64,000 bases of DNA. Origin: Paenisporosarcina sp. HGH0030 (GTDB lineage Bacteria; Bacillota; Bacilli; Bacillales_A; Planococcaceae). Where the stretch lies: assembly GCF_000411295.1 (NCBI RefSeq), contig NZ_KE150423.1, positions 124,001-188,000 on the forward strand, in the 5' to 3' direction. A program made the position numbers and the translations under genes. Positions 32,421-41,380 of this stretch are shown here, piece after piece. Position 1 is the stretch's first letter; each line of letters begins with the position of its first letter. Below the pieces are notes generated by a model, which searched no databases, was not told where the DNA came from, and saw only the letters and a list, made by a program, of their open reading frames with translations.

Positions 32421-32536
32421 AGTAGAAAAAAGATATAAATGAACGTAATAATTAGATAATTTTGCCGAGTTTTAATGACAAATTAAGGTGGTAAAGGTAA
32501 AGTGAATAAAAGTATAAGTACGGTGGGGAGGTACCT

Positions 32537-33475
32537 ATGGCATTAACAAGCGAACAAATCATTGATATAAAAGAAAAAACTTCCCTTGATCGAATTAATG
32601 TAGGACATGCAATTTCAACGTGCATAGGTAAATCTGAAGAAATAGGCTACAGTCTTTTCTCTTTGTTTCCCCGTCGTTCGTTCTGGGTGCGCTATACCAA
32701 TGAAGACGTTCATTCAGCGATTGAAAAATATACAGTTGTTCAAGGAGTGCTTGAAGTCCAATATGAAGGAGACACCTTCTTTTTGCATGCAGGTGAGACC
32801 TTGGATGCATCCGAATATCCAGAGCTATTATCTTTTTATGGGGAAGAAGCTGTAGAAATCCTCGTCGAAATGACAGCGAGCATATTTGAAAGGAATTTTA
32901 GTAACACAGAAATCGTGCAACGTGACGCTGCTGCAATAGAGCATGTGGATGGTTACACTTTTCATCATTGCTCGCGAATCAAAGATTATTCCATTGAACT
33001 ATGGAAGAAACTCGGTCAACCCGTTGAGCGCGTGAGATTGCTCAGATGGGGTGCTTATTTTCATGACATAGGAAAGCTGGCGATTCCCCTTGAAATTTTA
33101 AATAAAAAAGGGAAATTCACCCCTGAAGAGTGGGTAATTATGAAATCTCACACAACATTAGGTGCTAAGATGATGCGTGAACATGAAATTGAATGGTTGA
33201 GAGATTCAGCATTTATTGTTGAAGAACATCACGAACGTTACGATGGAAAAGGATATCCTTTCGGTTTAAAAGGTGATGAGATTTCATTGGAAGCGGCGAT
33301 TGTTTCCGTTGTTGATTCATTCGATGCGATGACCACTGATCGTGTTTACCGTGATTCATTGACAATTGAAGAAGCAATACAGGAGATTATTCGTGGTAGG
33401 GGAACTCAGTTCCATCCAGTCGTGGTTGATGCTTTTTTAAAACTGTTGCATGAGCAGCAATTTAAATGGAGATAG
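32537..33475 (+). CDS. HD-GYP-domain phosphodiesterase-like protein
   Basis: A 312-residue protein. The N-terminal 120 residues are a small unassigned beta-rich (cupin-like) domain (YTVVQGVLEVQYEGDTFFLHAGETL). The C-terminal HD-GYP domain has HDIGK at 176-180, a second His in MKSHTTLGAKMM, HHERYDGKGYP at 231-241 and DSFDAMTTDRVYR near 265. The full set of metal ligands and the GYP motif suggests cyclic-di-GMP (or related dinucleotide) hydrolysis. No GGDEF protein lies nearby. It has a standalone promoter region upstream and a start after GGGGAGG. Confidence 0.9.
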   Translation: MALTSEQIIDIKEKTSLDRINVGHAISTCIGKSEEIGYSLFSLFPRRSFWVRYTNEDVHSAIEKYTVVQGVLEVQYEGDTFFLHAGETLDASEYPELLSFYGEEAVEILVEMTASIFERNFSNTEIVQRDAAAIEHVDGYTFHHCSRIKDYSIELWKKLGQPVERVRLLRWGAYFHDIGKLAIPLEILNKKGKFTPEEWVIMKSHTTLGAKMMREHEIEWLRDSAFIVEEHHERYDGKGYPFGLKGDEISLEAAIVSVVDSFDAMTTDRVYRDSLTIEEAIQEIIRGRGTQFHPVVVDAFLKLLHEQQFKWR

Positions 33476-33541
33476 AAGGTCTGGTATGACTCTCCAAGCC
33501 TTTTGCATTTGCACAACGCCTAATTGAAAGGAAGTAATTTG

Positions 33542-34006
33542 GTGAATTACATACAGACAATGAGAAAGATGATTGGACATGAACCACTCCTGACTGTTGG
33601 ATGTGGTGTCATCATTGAAAGAGGGAATCAAATTCTACTACAACATCGAACAGATGCGGATGTGTGGTGTATTCCTGGAGGAGTAATGGAATTAGGCGAG
33701 AAAGTTGAAGAAGCAGCTCGAAGAGAGACGGAAGAAGAAACAGGCTTGAAAATTGGTGACCTGGAATTTTTCGGCATCTATTCAGGACAGGAAGGTTTTA
33801 CTAGATATGCTAGCGGGGATCAGGTGTATAGCATTCAAATTATTTTTAAAGCATCCTGTTTTTCAGGAAATCTAATTCAAAACAGCGATGAAACACGTGC
33901 CCATGCCTTTTTCGATAAACAAAATTTGCCTGCCAATTTAAATTCTCACCAATCTCGATTCATTATGGATTGGGTTCAACAAATTCCTTTACCTATCATT
34001 AAATAA
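33542..34006 (+). CDS. Nudix hydrolase
   Basis: A 154-residue Nudix protein. The box GGVMELGEKVEEAARRETEEETGLKI fits the consensus, and LLTVGCGVIIERGNQILLQHRTDADVWCIPGG is the usual strand-loop before it. Substrate class is unknown; such forms are often annotated as ADP-ribose or mutator-type hydrolases without proof. GTG 33542 follows AAAGGAAG. The gene converges with a leftward gene. Confidence 0.88.
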   Translation: MNYIQTMRKMIGHEPLLTVGCGVIIERGNQILLQHRTDADVWCIPGGVMELGEKVEEAARRETEEETGLKIGDLEFFGIYSGQEGFTRYASGDQVYSIQIIFKASCFSGNLIQNSDETRAHAFFDKQNLPANLNSHQSRFIMDWVQQIPLPIIK

Positions 34007-34017
34007 GCCAAAACACA

Positions 34018-34518
34018 TTAAACGTGTTTTGGCTTTTTCTTTTTGAATACCCATTCCCGCTGAATAACAAAACCCACCAAAAACAACACTCTATCCACAA
34101 TGACCTTAATGATCATTTCACCTCTTCCGGTTAAGAAAAATAGACAGTGAACTATACCGGCAGATAGTGCGATGATGAGTCCGGCAAGAATCATATACTT
34201 TAGAAACGCCTTTTCGTCGCCTTCTTCAAACACTTTCTTTCGGTTGATTGAGTAGTTGAAACTAGCTGAAATGCCCCTTGCTATAATGGTTGCCAGAATC
34301 ATATACATTTGGGGTGCATCATTTTTCCATGTCCAGATAAATAAAGCAAATAACCCCATATCTAAGCCAAAGGAGGCGGTAAATTTCAGAAACACTTTAT
34401 AAATCTGCAGGGAGGATCGAATAGGTTGAAAATGCGAAGATTTATTGCCGTTTAAATATACAGTATCAATTTCCACTTCATGAATCGTCAAGCCTGCCTT
34501 TTTTGATTCAGCTAGCAT
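34018..34518 (-). pseudogene. Truncated glycosyltransferase family 2-GtrA fusion
   Basis: The C-terminal 130 residues are a GtrA domain with four membrane segments (FLKFTASFGLDMGLFALFIW and following; RVLFLVGFVIQREWVFKKK at the end). The first 40 residues (GLTIHEVEIDTVYLNGNKSSHFQPIRSSLQIY) are only the tail of a dolichol-phosphate-mannose-type glycosyltransferase. The catalytic part is missing, and the upstream in-frame sequence has a stop after a sequence like EKIRDMLAES. No ribosome binding site precedes ATG 34518. GT2-GtrA fusions normally make a polyprenyl-phosphate sugar and move it across the membrane. This copy has lost its enzyme. Confidence 0.65.
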
Positions 34519-34626
34519 ATCCCGAATTTTTTCTCATTCATGCAAAATGGAAGGAAACTAGATGACTTTGTCGAATTTAAACAGTAAGTCTATTCAGTAG
34601 TAGGGAGAAGTATTTCTTATGTCATT

Positions 34627-34881
34627 TCAGGATTCGATGATGTACAAAGTGAGAATCAATAATGAAATGATGAGTGTATTCATCAAATAGTATGTATTTC
34701 GGGAAATTTGTCTGTCGAAAAATGTAGAGCGGTCGACAAGTTTATAACTTAAAACCATGATACCGATCAGAATGATCACTGACACAAAAATAGGCATATC
34801 GTAAATTTTGTAATCGATAAATCGCACAAAAATAAGTGAAGCAGCCATAATTACTCCATAAGCAACGCGTTTTAATTCCAT
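34627..34881 (-). CDS. Small membrane protein of unknown family, 84 aa
   Basis: An 84-residue hydrophobic protein with three predicted helices (about 7-22, 28-45 and 63-82) and a polar loop (KLVDRSTFFDRQISRNT). The start at 34881 follows AAAGGAG (read leftwards). No family is recognised. It is a single gene 108 bp upstream of the truncated GtrA gene; co-transcription is possible. Confidence 0.6.
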   Translation of the reverse strand: MELKRVAYGVIMAASLIFVRFIDYKIYDMPIFVSVIILIGIMVLSYKLVDRSTFFDRQISRNTYYLMNTLIISLLILTLYIIES

Positions 34882-34989
34882 GGATTAACTCCTTTACTTT
34901 TTTATCAAGTATAGCAAATAGCTAAAAAGATAGATAAGAGCTGCAGAGTAGGGAGTTGCATGAAAAATAACCAGTAAGGGGGAGTTAAC

Positions 34990-35988
34990 ATGATTCAATT
35001 TGTAGGACTAGACGAACAGTATTACCCGGCAATGGCTACGCTATTGTCAAAACGACACCAAGTAGAACGAATTCGATATTCATTCCTCCCAAAACGTTTT
35101 GAGGAGGCAGCGGAAACTGAGAACCTGCTTCGTGAAATTGCCAAAAACCCTTTCGTTAATGGTATTGTGGCTCTCCGTGATCAGCAAGTAATTGGGTATA
35201 TGCTGTATGAATTCAAGGAAGATGCAAAAAAAGGCCGCCACATTATTATTGATTATCCATGCTTGGCCATTTCAGAAGATGCACATCCACGTTTGATACG
35301 TCTATTGTATGCAGAGGCAGGTGCGGAATGGATTGCCGGGGGATATTTCCAACATATCATTTACGTTCCGATTGGCTACGATCGCTTAGTTTATGAATGG
35401 CTGGAGCAAGGTTTCCGTTTTGAACAAAAATATGCAATGCTCGACATAAAAAACTATGAACCGAAAGCAAAACATACAGATACTAGCGCAATTAACATAC
35501 GCCGATTGGCAGAAAACGACACGGAAATGCTTAAAAGTATGTCGCGTTGGAACAGCATTCATCAAGCTTCCGCGCCATCATGGAATCCGATTACAAAAGA
35601 ATCACTCCAGGATGTGAAAAGTGGCTATGCAGCTCTCGCAAAAGATGCAGAGGCAATTGTCATGATTGGTGAACAGGAAGGAATTCCAGTTGGTTTCCAT
35701 GTTTACTACGAAGCGGATACTTCATCCAATATGTATACACCTAATCAAACAGTGGATCTTCCGGCGGCTTCTACCAACCCGCAGTACCGGGGACGCGGAG
35801 TAGGGAAAGCCCTTGCAGATGCGAGTCATGCTCAGTTAAAAGAAATGGGTTATGATTATGCATTGGCTGACTGGCATACGCCCAATCACTTGGCATCCTA
35901 TTTCTGGCCGAAACTCGGGTACCAGCCGTTTATGATTCGCATGGTTCGAACAGTCGATAACCGGATTGCCTGGGCGCATGGCAAATAA
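34990..35988 (+). CDS. Tandem-GNAT acetyltransferase
   Basis: A 332-residue protein with two GNAT-like halves. The N-terminal half (1-150, FVGLDEQYYPAMATLLSKRHQVERIRYSFLP) has lost a clear cofactor loop. The C-terminal half (about 170-330) has one: STNPQYRGRGVGKALADASHAQLKEMG. This tandem arrangement resembles MshD-like or Eis-like two-domain forms in which only one half is catalytic. The start follows AAGGGGGAG. Its stop overlaps the next gene by 11 bases. Confidence 0.85.
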   Translation: MIQFVGLDEQYYPAMATLLSKRHQVERIRYSFLPKRFEEAAETENLLREIAKNPFVNGIVALRDQQVIGYMLYEFKEDAKKGRHIIIDYPCLAISEDAHPRLIRLLYAEAGAEWIAGGYFQHIIYVPIGYDRLVYEWLEQGFRFEQKYAMLDIKNYEPKAKHTDTSAINIRRLAENDTEMLKSMSRWNSIHQASAPSWNPITKESLQDVKSGYAALAKDAEAIVMIGEQEGIPVGFHVYYEADTSSNMYTPNQTVDLPAASTNPQYRGRGVGKALADASHAQLKEMGYDYALADWHTPNHLASYFWPKLGYQPFMIRMVRTVDNRIAWAHGK

Positions 35989-36469
35989 AATACGTATTGT
36001 TGGATCAGTTGGCAGCGGAAAAACGACACTTGCAAGGAAGCTGGCTGTGCAAAAAGGAATTGAGATGCATTCATTGGATGATGTGGTATGGTCGAGATGT
36101 GCTGGAGGAGATATTCGCAATTCTGAGGAAAAACGGGATTCCCAATTAGCTGATATCATTAGCCAGCCAACCTGGATTATCGAAGGTACACACCTTGGTT
36201 GGTCAATGAAGACATTCGAGGAAGCGGACCAAATTATTTTCCTGCATCCTCGTCTTTCTGTGCGTCTGTATCGGATTTCACGGAGGTTCTACAAACAAAA
36301 AAGAGGCACTGAAAATGCTAGTTATACACCTACTTGGAGAATGTATGGTCGTATGTTCAAGTGGACGTATCACTATGAAACCATCTTTAAAAAACAAGTT
36401 CGAGGAATCATAAACAACGCCCCTGAAAAGGCAGTGGAGATTCGCGATGGAAGAGAGTTAGGAGTTTAA
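35978..36469 (+). CDS. P-loop NTPase of the FlaR/topology-modulation type
   Basis: A 163-residue ATP-binding protein. Walker A is GSVGSGKTT near residue 10. The SLDDVVWSRCAGGD and PTWIIEGTHLGWSMKTFEEADQIIFLH segments and a C-terminal basic region match the adenylate-kinase-like FlaR/topology modulation family. The ATG 35978 overlaps the upstream GNAT. The molecular substrate of this family is not established. A paralogue-like gene lies at 62.8 kb. Confidence 0.75.
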   Translation: MANKIRIVGSVGSGKTTLARKLAVQKGIEMHSLDDVVWSRCAGGDIRNSEEKRDSQLADIISQPTWIIEGTHLGWSMKTFEEADQIIFLHPRLSVRLYRISRRFYKQKRGTENASYTPTWRMYGRMFKWTYHYETIFKKQVRGIINNAPEKAVEIRDGRELGV

Positions 36470-36472
36470 ACA

Positions 36473-37126
36473 ATGGAAAACAAACCGTTTGTTGCATCAT
36501 GGAGTGGCGGCAAGGATTCAGCTATGGCCTATTACCGCGCAATCCAATCAGGGATGATCCCCAAGAGATTACTGACCATGTTTCAGGAAGATGAAGAAAT
36601 CTCGAAGTCACATGCTCTGCCATTAAAGGTAATAAAGGCTCAGGCAGATCGCCTGAACGTGCCATTAATGATTCGTGGCGCAGGATGGGAAGACTATGAA
36701 ATGAAGTTTATCGATGCCATGGACGAGTGTCGCTCAGTGAGCATTACTCACGGCGTCTTTGGTGATATCGATCTTGAAGGACATTTGGAATGGGTACAAA
36801 AAACATGTGCAAAATCAGATATCATTCCTATTCATCCATTATGGCAAGAACAGAGACGTTCGATACTGGAGGAACTTTTGGAGGTTGGATTTGAAGCGGT
36901 TATTGTCGTAATAAACACAAAGATGATGCCAAGGGACTACATTGGCCGCACATTCACGAGAGAGCTGATGGATGAATTAGAAGCACTGGGAATCGATTCG
37001 TGTGGAGAAAACGGGGAGTTCCATACGGTCGTCATTGATGGTCCGATTTTTTCATCACGTGTACCAGTTAAGTTTGGCGAAGTAAGAGAAAACGAAGGAT
37101 ATGTTTTCTTGAGTGTTGAATTGTAG
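36473..37126 (+). CDS. Dph6-like ATP-pyrophosphatase family protein
   Basis: A 217-residue member of the adenine-nucleotide alpha-hydrolase fold. The P-loop SGGKDS is at residues 10-15. The diphthine-ammonia-ligase signature GENGEFHTVVIDGPIF is near 180-195, and EWVQKTCAKSDIIPIHPLW is also characteristic. Archaeal and eukaryotic Dph6 amidate diphthine on EF-2. Bacteria lack that modification, so the bacterial homologue must act on something else. It follows the P-loop gene by three bases, in a three-gene operon beginning with the double GNAT. Confidence 0.85.
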   Translation: MENKPFVASWSGGKDSAMAYYRAIQSGMIPKRLLTMFQEDEEISKSHALPLKVIKAQADRLNVPLMIRGAGWEDYEMKFIDAMDECRSVSITHGVFGDIDLEGHLEWVQKTCAKSDIIPIHPLWQEQRRSILEELLEVGFEAVIVVINTKMMPRDYIGRTFTRELMDELEALGIDSCGENGEFHTVVIDGPIFSSRVPVKFGEVRENEGYVFLSVEL

Positions 37127-37217
37127 TATTGTGCAAAGGTTAATTTATTGGTAATTTTATACATCATCTGATTTCCTTGTTATAATGTAAAGTACTAACA
37201 TTCAATGGGGGATGACC

Positions 37218-37670
37218 ATGAAAAAATACTATGTAGCCATATTAATTTGTATATTTTTCATTTCAGGTTGTCAGCAAAATCAGGTGACTCCCAAAATCAC
37301 TTATGTAAGTGGTTCTGTTCAGGAAGATTATCAACCTTCACCAGAGGATATTGTCAATAAACATGGAGACATTACAAATCTAGAGACGTTCCAAATCTTT
37401 AAGGACAATATCGATCATGGGGAAAGTGACGAAATTCGAATTGTCACTTATACCGAAGAAGGTGACCCAATGATTCATGAACTACTTTACGACGGAAAGT
37501 TAATCCATTCAACAGAGGATACGACAAGGGATCATTTCGGATCGGGGAGTATTAACAGCATAAGTTGCGAATCATTAGAAGCGGAAGATAAAGCAGAAAG
37601 AACAGATTATTATTTAAGTGGCTGTACAAATCAATCTAACGGACCATTAGTTCTGGTTATTTGGAAATAA
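37218..37670 (+). CDS. Lipoprotein, DUF4362-like
   Basis: A 150-residue exported lipoprotein. The signal peptide (about 1-18) ends in a lipobox ISGC. The mature part, SPEDIVNKHGDITNLETFQIFKDNIDHGESDEIRIVTYTEEGDPMIHELLYDGKLI, resembles DUF4362 proteins of Bacillales. The start is at 37218 after GGGGGA; ATG 37212 is too close to it. A strong bidirectional terminator follows. The function is unknown. Confidence 0.8.
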   Translation: MKKYYVAILICIFFISGCQQNQVTPKITYVSGSVQEDYQPSPEDIVNKHGDITNLETFQIFKDNIDHGESDEIRIVTYTEEGDPMIHELLYDGKLIHSTEDTTRDHFGSGSINSISCESLEAEDKAERTDYYLSGCTNQSNGPLVLVIWK

Positions 37671-37672
37671 AG

Positions 37673-37706
37673 AAAAAGGCATTGTCTGTTAAAACAATGC
37701 CTTTTT
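37673..37706. terminator. Bidirectional terminator
   Basis: AAAAAGGCATTGT pairs with ACAATGCCTTTTT between convergent genes. Confidence 0.85.
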
Positions 37707-37716
37707 GTATGTCGAT

Positions 37717-38877
37717 TTATAGATAATCTTTCAGTTCATTCTCAAGAAACGGTTTTGCTTGCAGGAAATCTACAAATTCACGATATTTTTGCTGTTCCTC
37801 TGATGTCGATTTATTTCCATTGAAATAAGCTCGAATCAGAATGTTTTTAGGTGTATTTTCCATATCGATAAATTCGAGTAATTGCGCATCGTAGCCGACA
37901 AGTTTCAGCAACTCCGCCCGAATCGAATCAGTAGCTAGAGCGGCAAACCGTTCTTTCACAAGTCCATGCTGAAGCATAACTTCTAGAGCGGGGCTGTTCA
38001 GTTGAGTGTTCAGCTCATGCTGACAACATGGCACACTCAGAATCACTTTTGCCCCCCATTTTACAGCACGGGCAAGCGCCATATCCGTTGCAACATCACA
38101 AGCATGAAGTGTTACGACCATATCCACCGATGTTTCCTCATTATAGTCATTGATATCCCCAACCAGGAATTCAAGGTGATCATAGTTCAAATCATCCGCG
38201 ATTTGCTGACAATCTTCAATTACTTCCTTTTTCAAATCCAGACCGGTAACACGAATGTCGAGACCTTTTTCAATTCTTAAATAGTGATACAGAGCAAAAG
38301 TTAAATAGGATTTCCCGGACCCAAAATCTAAAATTCGTACCGGTCGATCTTTCGGAAGGTAGTCCAGTGCATCGTCGATAAATTCGACAAAACGATTGAT
38401 TTGTCGGAACTTATCATGCTTTTGCTTTTTGACTTTGCCATCAGGTGTCTGAACACCTAGACGTACCAGAAACGGGTAGGATGTATCTTCGTCCAGTAAA
38501 TAATTTTTCTTTCGGTTATGAGAAAGGTTGACCACTTTTTTCGAAGCAATCTGTTCCGACTTCCACAATACTTTAAACTTTTTGGAAAGCTGAATATGCA
38601 CTTTTTCTTCCTGAAAATCAGCTTGCACTTGTCTGTATTGCTGGAGTAAGGCATGCAACTTTTCATTTGCTGCATCAAGTTCTAGGTTTTCATGCTTTAG
38701 TACACGTTCATACTGGTATTCAAACTGAATATGATAAATGCCCTTTAATTCAAGTGGCTTTAGCTTCACTCGTTTTACTTCTTCGGATTTGGCACGGGGT
38801 TGGCTAATCGTCGCAGCAATCAGCTGTTTTTGATGAATCAAATCACTTAATTGATCGAGCATTTGTTGATATTCCAT
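37717..38877 (-). CDS. Class I SAM-dependent methyltransferase
   Basis: A 386-residue protein. The N-terminal half (1-150) is a helical, basic domain without a clear match. The C-terminal methyltransferase domain starts at RILDFGSGKSYLTFALYHYL (SAM motif I), with VTGLDLKKEVIEDC as motif II and DMVVTLHACDVATDMALARAVKWGAKVILSVPCCQHEL further on. The CCQHEL motif is typical of Methyltransf_32-type enzymes with vicinal cysteines. The substrate (RNA or protein) is unknown. It is a single leftward gene. Confidence 0.85.
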   Translation of the reverse strand: MEYQQMLDQLSDLIHQKQLIAATISQPRAKSEEVKRVKLKPLELKGIYHIQFEYQYERVLKHENLELDAANEKLHALLQQYRQVQADFQEEKVHIQLSKKFKVLWKSEQIASKKVVNLSHNRKKNYLLDEDTSYPFLVRLGVQTPDGKVKKQKHDKFRQINRFVEFIDDALDYLPKDRPVRILDFGSGKSYLTFALYHYLRIEKGLDIRVTGLDLKKEVIEDCQQIADDLNYDHLEFLVGDINDYNEETSVDMVVTLHACDVATDMALARAVKWGAKVILSVPCCQHELNTQLNSPALEVMLQHGLVKERFAALATDSIRAELLKLVGYDAQLLEFIDMENTPKNILIRAYFNGNKSTSEEQQKYREFVDFLQAKPFLENELKDYL

Positions 38878-39036
38878 ACAGACCGCCTTCTCTTCATGTT
38901 TATTAACGATAGTTTATCACATTCGTCAGGATTACTTTTCTTCCAGTCGGGAAAAGGGGGAGATAATTGAGTGAACTCTTCATTGTGATGATGAATGGCC
39001 GAAATTCCAAATCGAATGGACAAAAACCAAAAATCC

Positions 39037-39086
39037 GCAAAAAGGAAAGCCTCTCCCAATCCACTTGAAGTGAACAGGAGGGGCTT
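39037..39086 (-). terminator. Terminator of the histidine phosphatase gene
   Basis: Read leftwards, GAAGCCCCTCC pairs with the AGAGGCTT region through an inner ACTTCAAGT stem and is followed by TTTTT. The rest of 38878-39036 shows no gene. Confidence 0.6.
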
Positions 39087-39088
39087 CA

Positions 39089-39619
39089 TCAATCTTTCCA
39101 TAATTGCTTAATGCTACTCTTATTATTATCAATGATAAGAGTATATACATCTGGATTACGAAGTAATTTCCACTCCTCAAAACCAATGGAGTCATCAAAG
39201 TGTTTCAAAATGAGACTCATTAAATTACCGTGTGTAACGAGTACGGTATTGTTTATTGCCTCTTCAATGACTTCAATAGCGCGAGCGGTAGCCTCTCGAC
39301 TGGATTCGCCACCCACCAGCTTCAAATCGAGGTCAAGAAATGTCTTCTCTAAAAGCTCGAGCCAATTAGGTAAATCAGACGTGCTTAACGTGCGTTCTGC
39401 CAAGCGAGCATCAATAGTAAGCGGTAGCTTTTTTGCTTTGGCTGTCGGTTCAATTGAATGTTGTGCCCTTTTAAATGGACTTGAAATGATATTTTCAATC
39501 GAAATTCCACTAAAAAATGCAGCCAACTTTTGAGCTTGTTCAATTCCTGTATCGGATAATTCGGCTTCTGCAGCTTGTCCGGTTGCAGAACAATGTCGAA
39601 CGAGGTATAGCGTCTTCAT
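39089..39619 (-). CDS. Histidine phosphatase superfamily protein
   Basis: A 176-residue phosphoglycerate-mutase-like phosphatase. The catalytic motif is LVRHCSATGQ, so RHG is replaced by RHC. A further HAE-equivalent region and VLVTHGNLMSLILKHF with the second catalytic His are present. Substrate range in the family is broad (sugar phosphates, nucleotides, proteins). Start 39619 follows AAGGAGTG; a longer frame to 39691 runs through the ribH terminator and is not plausible. Confidence 0.87.
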   Translation of the reverse strand: MKTLYLVRHCSATGQAAEAELSDTGIEQAQKLAAFFSGISIENIISSPFKRAQHSIEPTAKAKKLPLTIDARLAERTLSTSDLPNWLELLEKTFLDLDLKLVGGESSREATARAIEVIEEAINNTVLVTHGNLMSLILKHFDDSIGFEEWKLLRNPDVYTLIIDNNKSSIKQLWKD

Positions 39620-39658
39620 TTCGTGAGCACTCCTTTTAATCATTTGTAAAATTATACA

Positions 39659-39687
39659 ATAAAACCCCGAAGCAAAGAGCTTCGAGG
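39659..39687 (-). terminator. Terminator of the riboflavin operon
   Basis: Read leftwards after ribH, CCTCGAAGC pairs with GCTTCGGGG and is followed by TTTTATT. Confidence 0.75.
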
Positions 39688-39694
39688 TCATTGA

Positions 39695-40162
39695 TTAACT
39701 TAATTTTTTCATCAAATTTGCCATTTCAATAGCGGCTGTAGCAGATTCCCAACCTTTATTTCCGGCTTTCGTTCCAGCGCGTTCAATTGCCTGTTCGATT
39801 GTATCTGTCGTTAGAACACCGAAGATGACAGGAATATTGTGTTGATATCCAGCGTTGGCAACTCCTTTAGCGGCTTCGTTGCAAACAAAATCGAAGTGTG
39901 GGGTAGAGCCACGTATCACAGTACCAAGAGTGATGACGGCATCGTATTTTTTTGAAGCCGCCATTTGTTTTGCGATCAGTGGAATTTCAAAAGCACCGGG
40001 AACCCAGGCAATCGTCACATTTGCTTCATCCACACCATGACGCTTCAGTGCGTCTTCAGCGCCCCCCAATAGTTTACTCGTAATAAATTCATTGAAACGT
40101 CCAACGACGATGCCAATTTTTAAATCGGACCCAACTAAATATCCTTCTAAATGTGTTGTCAT
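39695..40162 (-). CDS. ribH: 6,7-dimethyl-8-ribityllumazine synthase
   Basis: A 155-residue lumazine synthase. Landmarks are [28 protein letters not shown] at the N-terminus, [37 protein letters not shown] with the catalytic His, and [31 protein letters not shown] at the C-terminus. It condenses 5-amino-6-ribitylaminouracil with dihydroxybutanone phosphate and normally assembles as a 60-mer capsid around riboflavin synthase. It is the last gene of the operon, 12 bp after ribBA, with its own AGAGGAG. Confidence 0.97.
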   Translation of the reverse strand: MTTHLEGYLVGSDLKIGIVVGRFNEFITSKLLGGAEDALKRHGVDEANVTIAWVPGAFEIPLIAKQMAASKKYDAVITLGTVIRGSTPHFDFVCNEAAKGVANAGYQHNIPVIFGVLTTDTIEQAIERAGTKAGNKGWESATAAIEMANLMKKLS

Positions 40163-40174
40163 ATATAAGCTCCT

Positions 40175-41368
40175 CTATAAACTCAGAAAATGCCCGAGTT
40201 TTGATTTTTTGGTTTTCATATAGCCTTCATTGTCTGTATGAGATGGGATCTCGATTGCCACACGCTCGGTTACTTCCAAGCCGTATCCATCTATTCCCGA
40301 AATTTTTCTAGGATTGTTTGTCATGAGCTTCATTTTACGAACGCCAAGGTCACGTAAAATTTGTGCGCCAATTCCGTACTCCCTTAAATCATCTGCAAAA
40401 CCAAGTTTTTGATTGGCTTCGACAGTATCCAATCCTTCGTCCTGCAGTGCATATGCTTTTAATTTGTTGATTAATCCGATGCCACGGCCTTCTTGTCTCA
40501 TATATAACAATATGCCGGAGCCTGCTGCTTCAATTTGTTTGAGTGAGGCATGGAGCTGTGAACCGCAATCACATTTGCGAGAAGCGAGGACATCCCCTGT
40601 CAAACATTCAGAGTGTACACGGGTCAAAATAGGTGTATCCTCAGAGACCGGGCCTTTTACAAGGGCAATATGCTCTTTACCTGTCAAAGTTTCGGTATAC
40701 CCAAACACCTGGAAATCACCGTACTCAGTTGGCAAAATAGTTTCTACTTCACGGGTAATCAGCTTTTCATGCTTTTGTTTGTAAGCAATCAACTCAGCGA
40801 TCGTTAAAATGCCGATATTTAATCGTTTTCCTATGATAACTAAGTCATCGAGTCTGGCCATTGTGCCATCTTCATTCATAATTTCACAAATCACACCCGC
40901 AGGCGCTGACCCTGCAAGCAAGGCTAAATCAACTGCTGCTTCTGTATGTCCGGCACGCTTAAGGACGCCACCTTTTTTCGCAATCAAGGGAAAGACGTGA
41001 CCTGGTCGTTTAAAATCGGTTGCAGTCGATTGATTGTTTATCATTTGCAGAATGGTGTGAGAGCGTTCGAATGCGCTGATACCTGTCGTCGTGTCGATAT
41101 GATCGACACTGATTGTAAAAGCCGTACTATAAGGGTCTGTATTATGATCCGTCATTAACCCGATATCCAGTTGACGTGCAATTTCTTCCGCCACTGGTAC
41201 GCAAATAAGACCTTTGCCTTCAGAAGCCATTAAATTTATGATTTGAGGGGTTGCAAATTCCGCAAGCGCAACAAAGTCTCCTTCATTTTCACGATCTTCG
41301 TCATCAACGACAATGATGGCTTGTCCTTTGGATAATGCTTCAACTGCTTCTTCTACTGTATAAAACAT
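40175..41368 (-). CDS. ribBA: Bifunctional DHBP synthase / GTP cyclohydrolase II
   Basis: A 397-residue two-domain enzyme. The DHBP synthase part (1-200) has [13 protein letters not shown] and [13 protein letters not shown]. The GTP cyclohydrolase II part (about 205-397) has [21 protein letters not shown] (zinc Cys triad) and [10 protein letters not shown]. It supplies both riboflavin precursors, one from ribulose 5-phosphate and one from GTP. It lies 12 bp after ribE in the riboswitch-controlled operon and starts after AAAGGAGG. Confidence 0.97.
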   Translation of the reverse strand: MFYTVEEAVEALSKGQAIIVVDDEDRENEGDFVALAEFATPQIINLMASEGKGLICVPVAEEIARQLDIGLMTDHNTDPYSTAFTISVDHIDTTTGISAFERSHTILQMINNQSTATDFKRPGHVFPLIAKKGGVLKRAGHTEAAVDLALLAGSAPAGVICEIMNEDGTMARLDDLVIIGKRLNIGILTIAELIAYKQKHEKLITREVETILPTEYGDFQVFGYTETLTGKEHIALVKGPVSEDTPILTRVHSECLTGDVLASRKCDCGSQLHASLKQIEAAGSGILLYMRQEGRGIGLINKLKAYALQDEGLDTVEANQKLGFADDLREYGIGAQILRDLGVRKMKLMTNNPRKISGIDGYGLEVTERVAIEIPSHTDNEGYMKTKKSKLGHFLSL

Positions 41369-41380
41369 AAGAAACCTCCT

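Noticed and set aside
32425-32536. Possible c-di-GMP riboswitch before the HD-GYP gene
   Set aside because: The region has none of the GEMM conserved blocks and is only AT-rich promoter DNA.
38878-39036. Short frames between the methyltransferase and phosphatase genes
   Set aside because: No ribosome binding site, no similarity, and they overlap the terminator.
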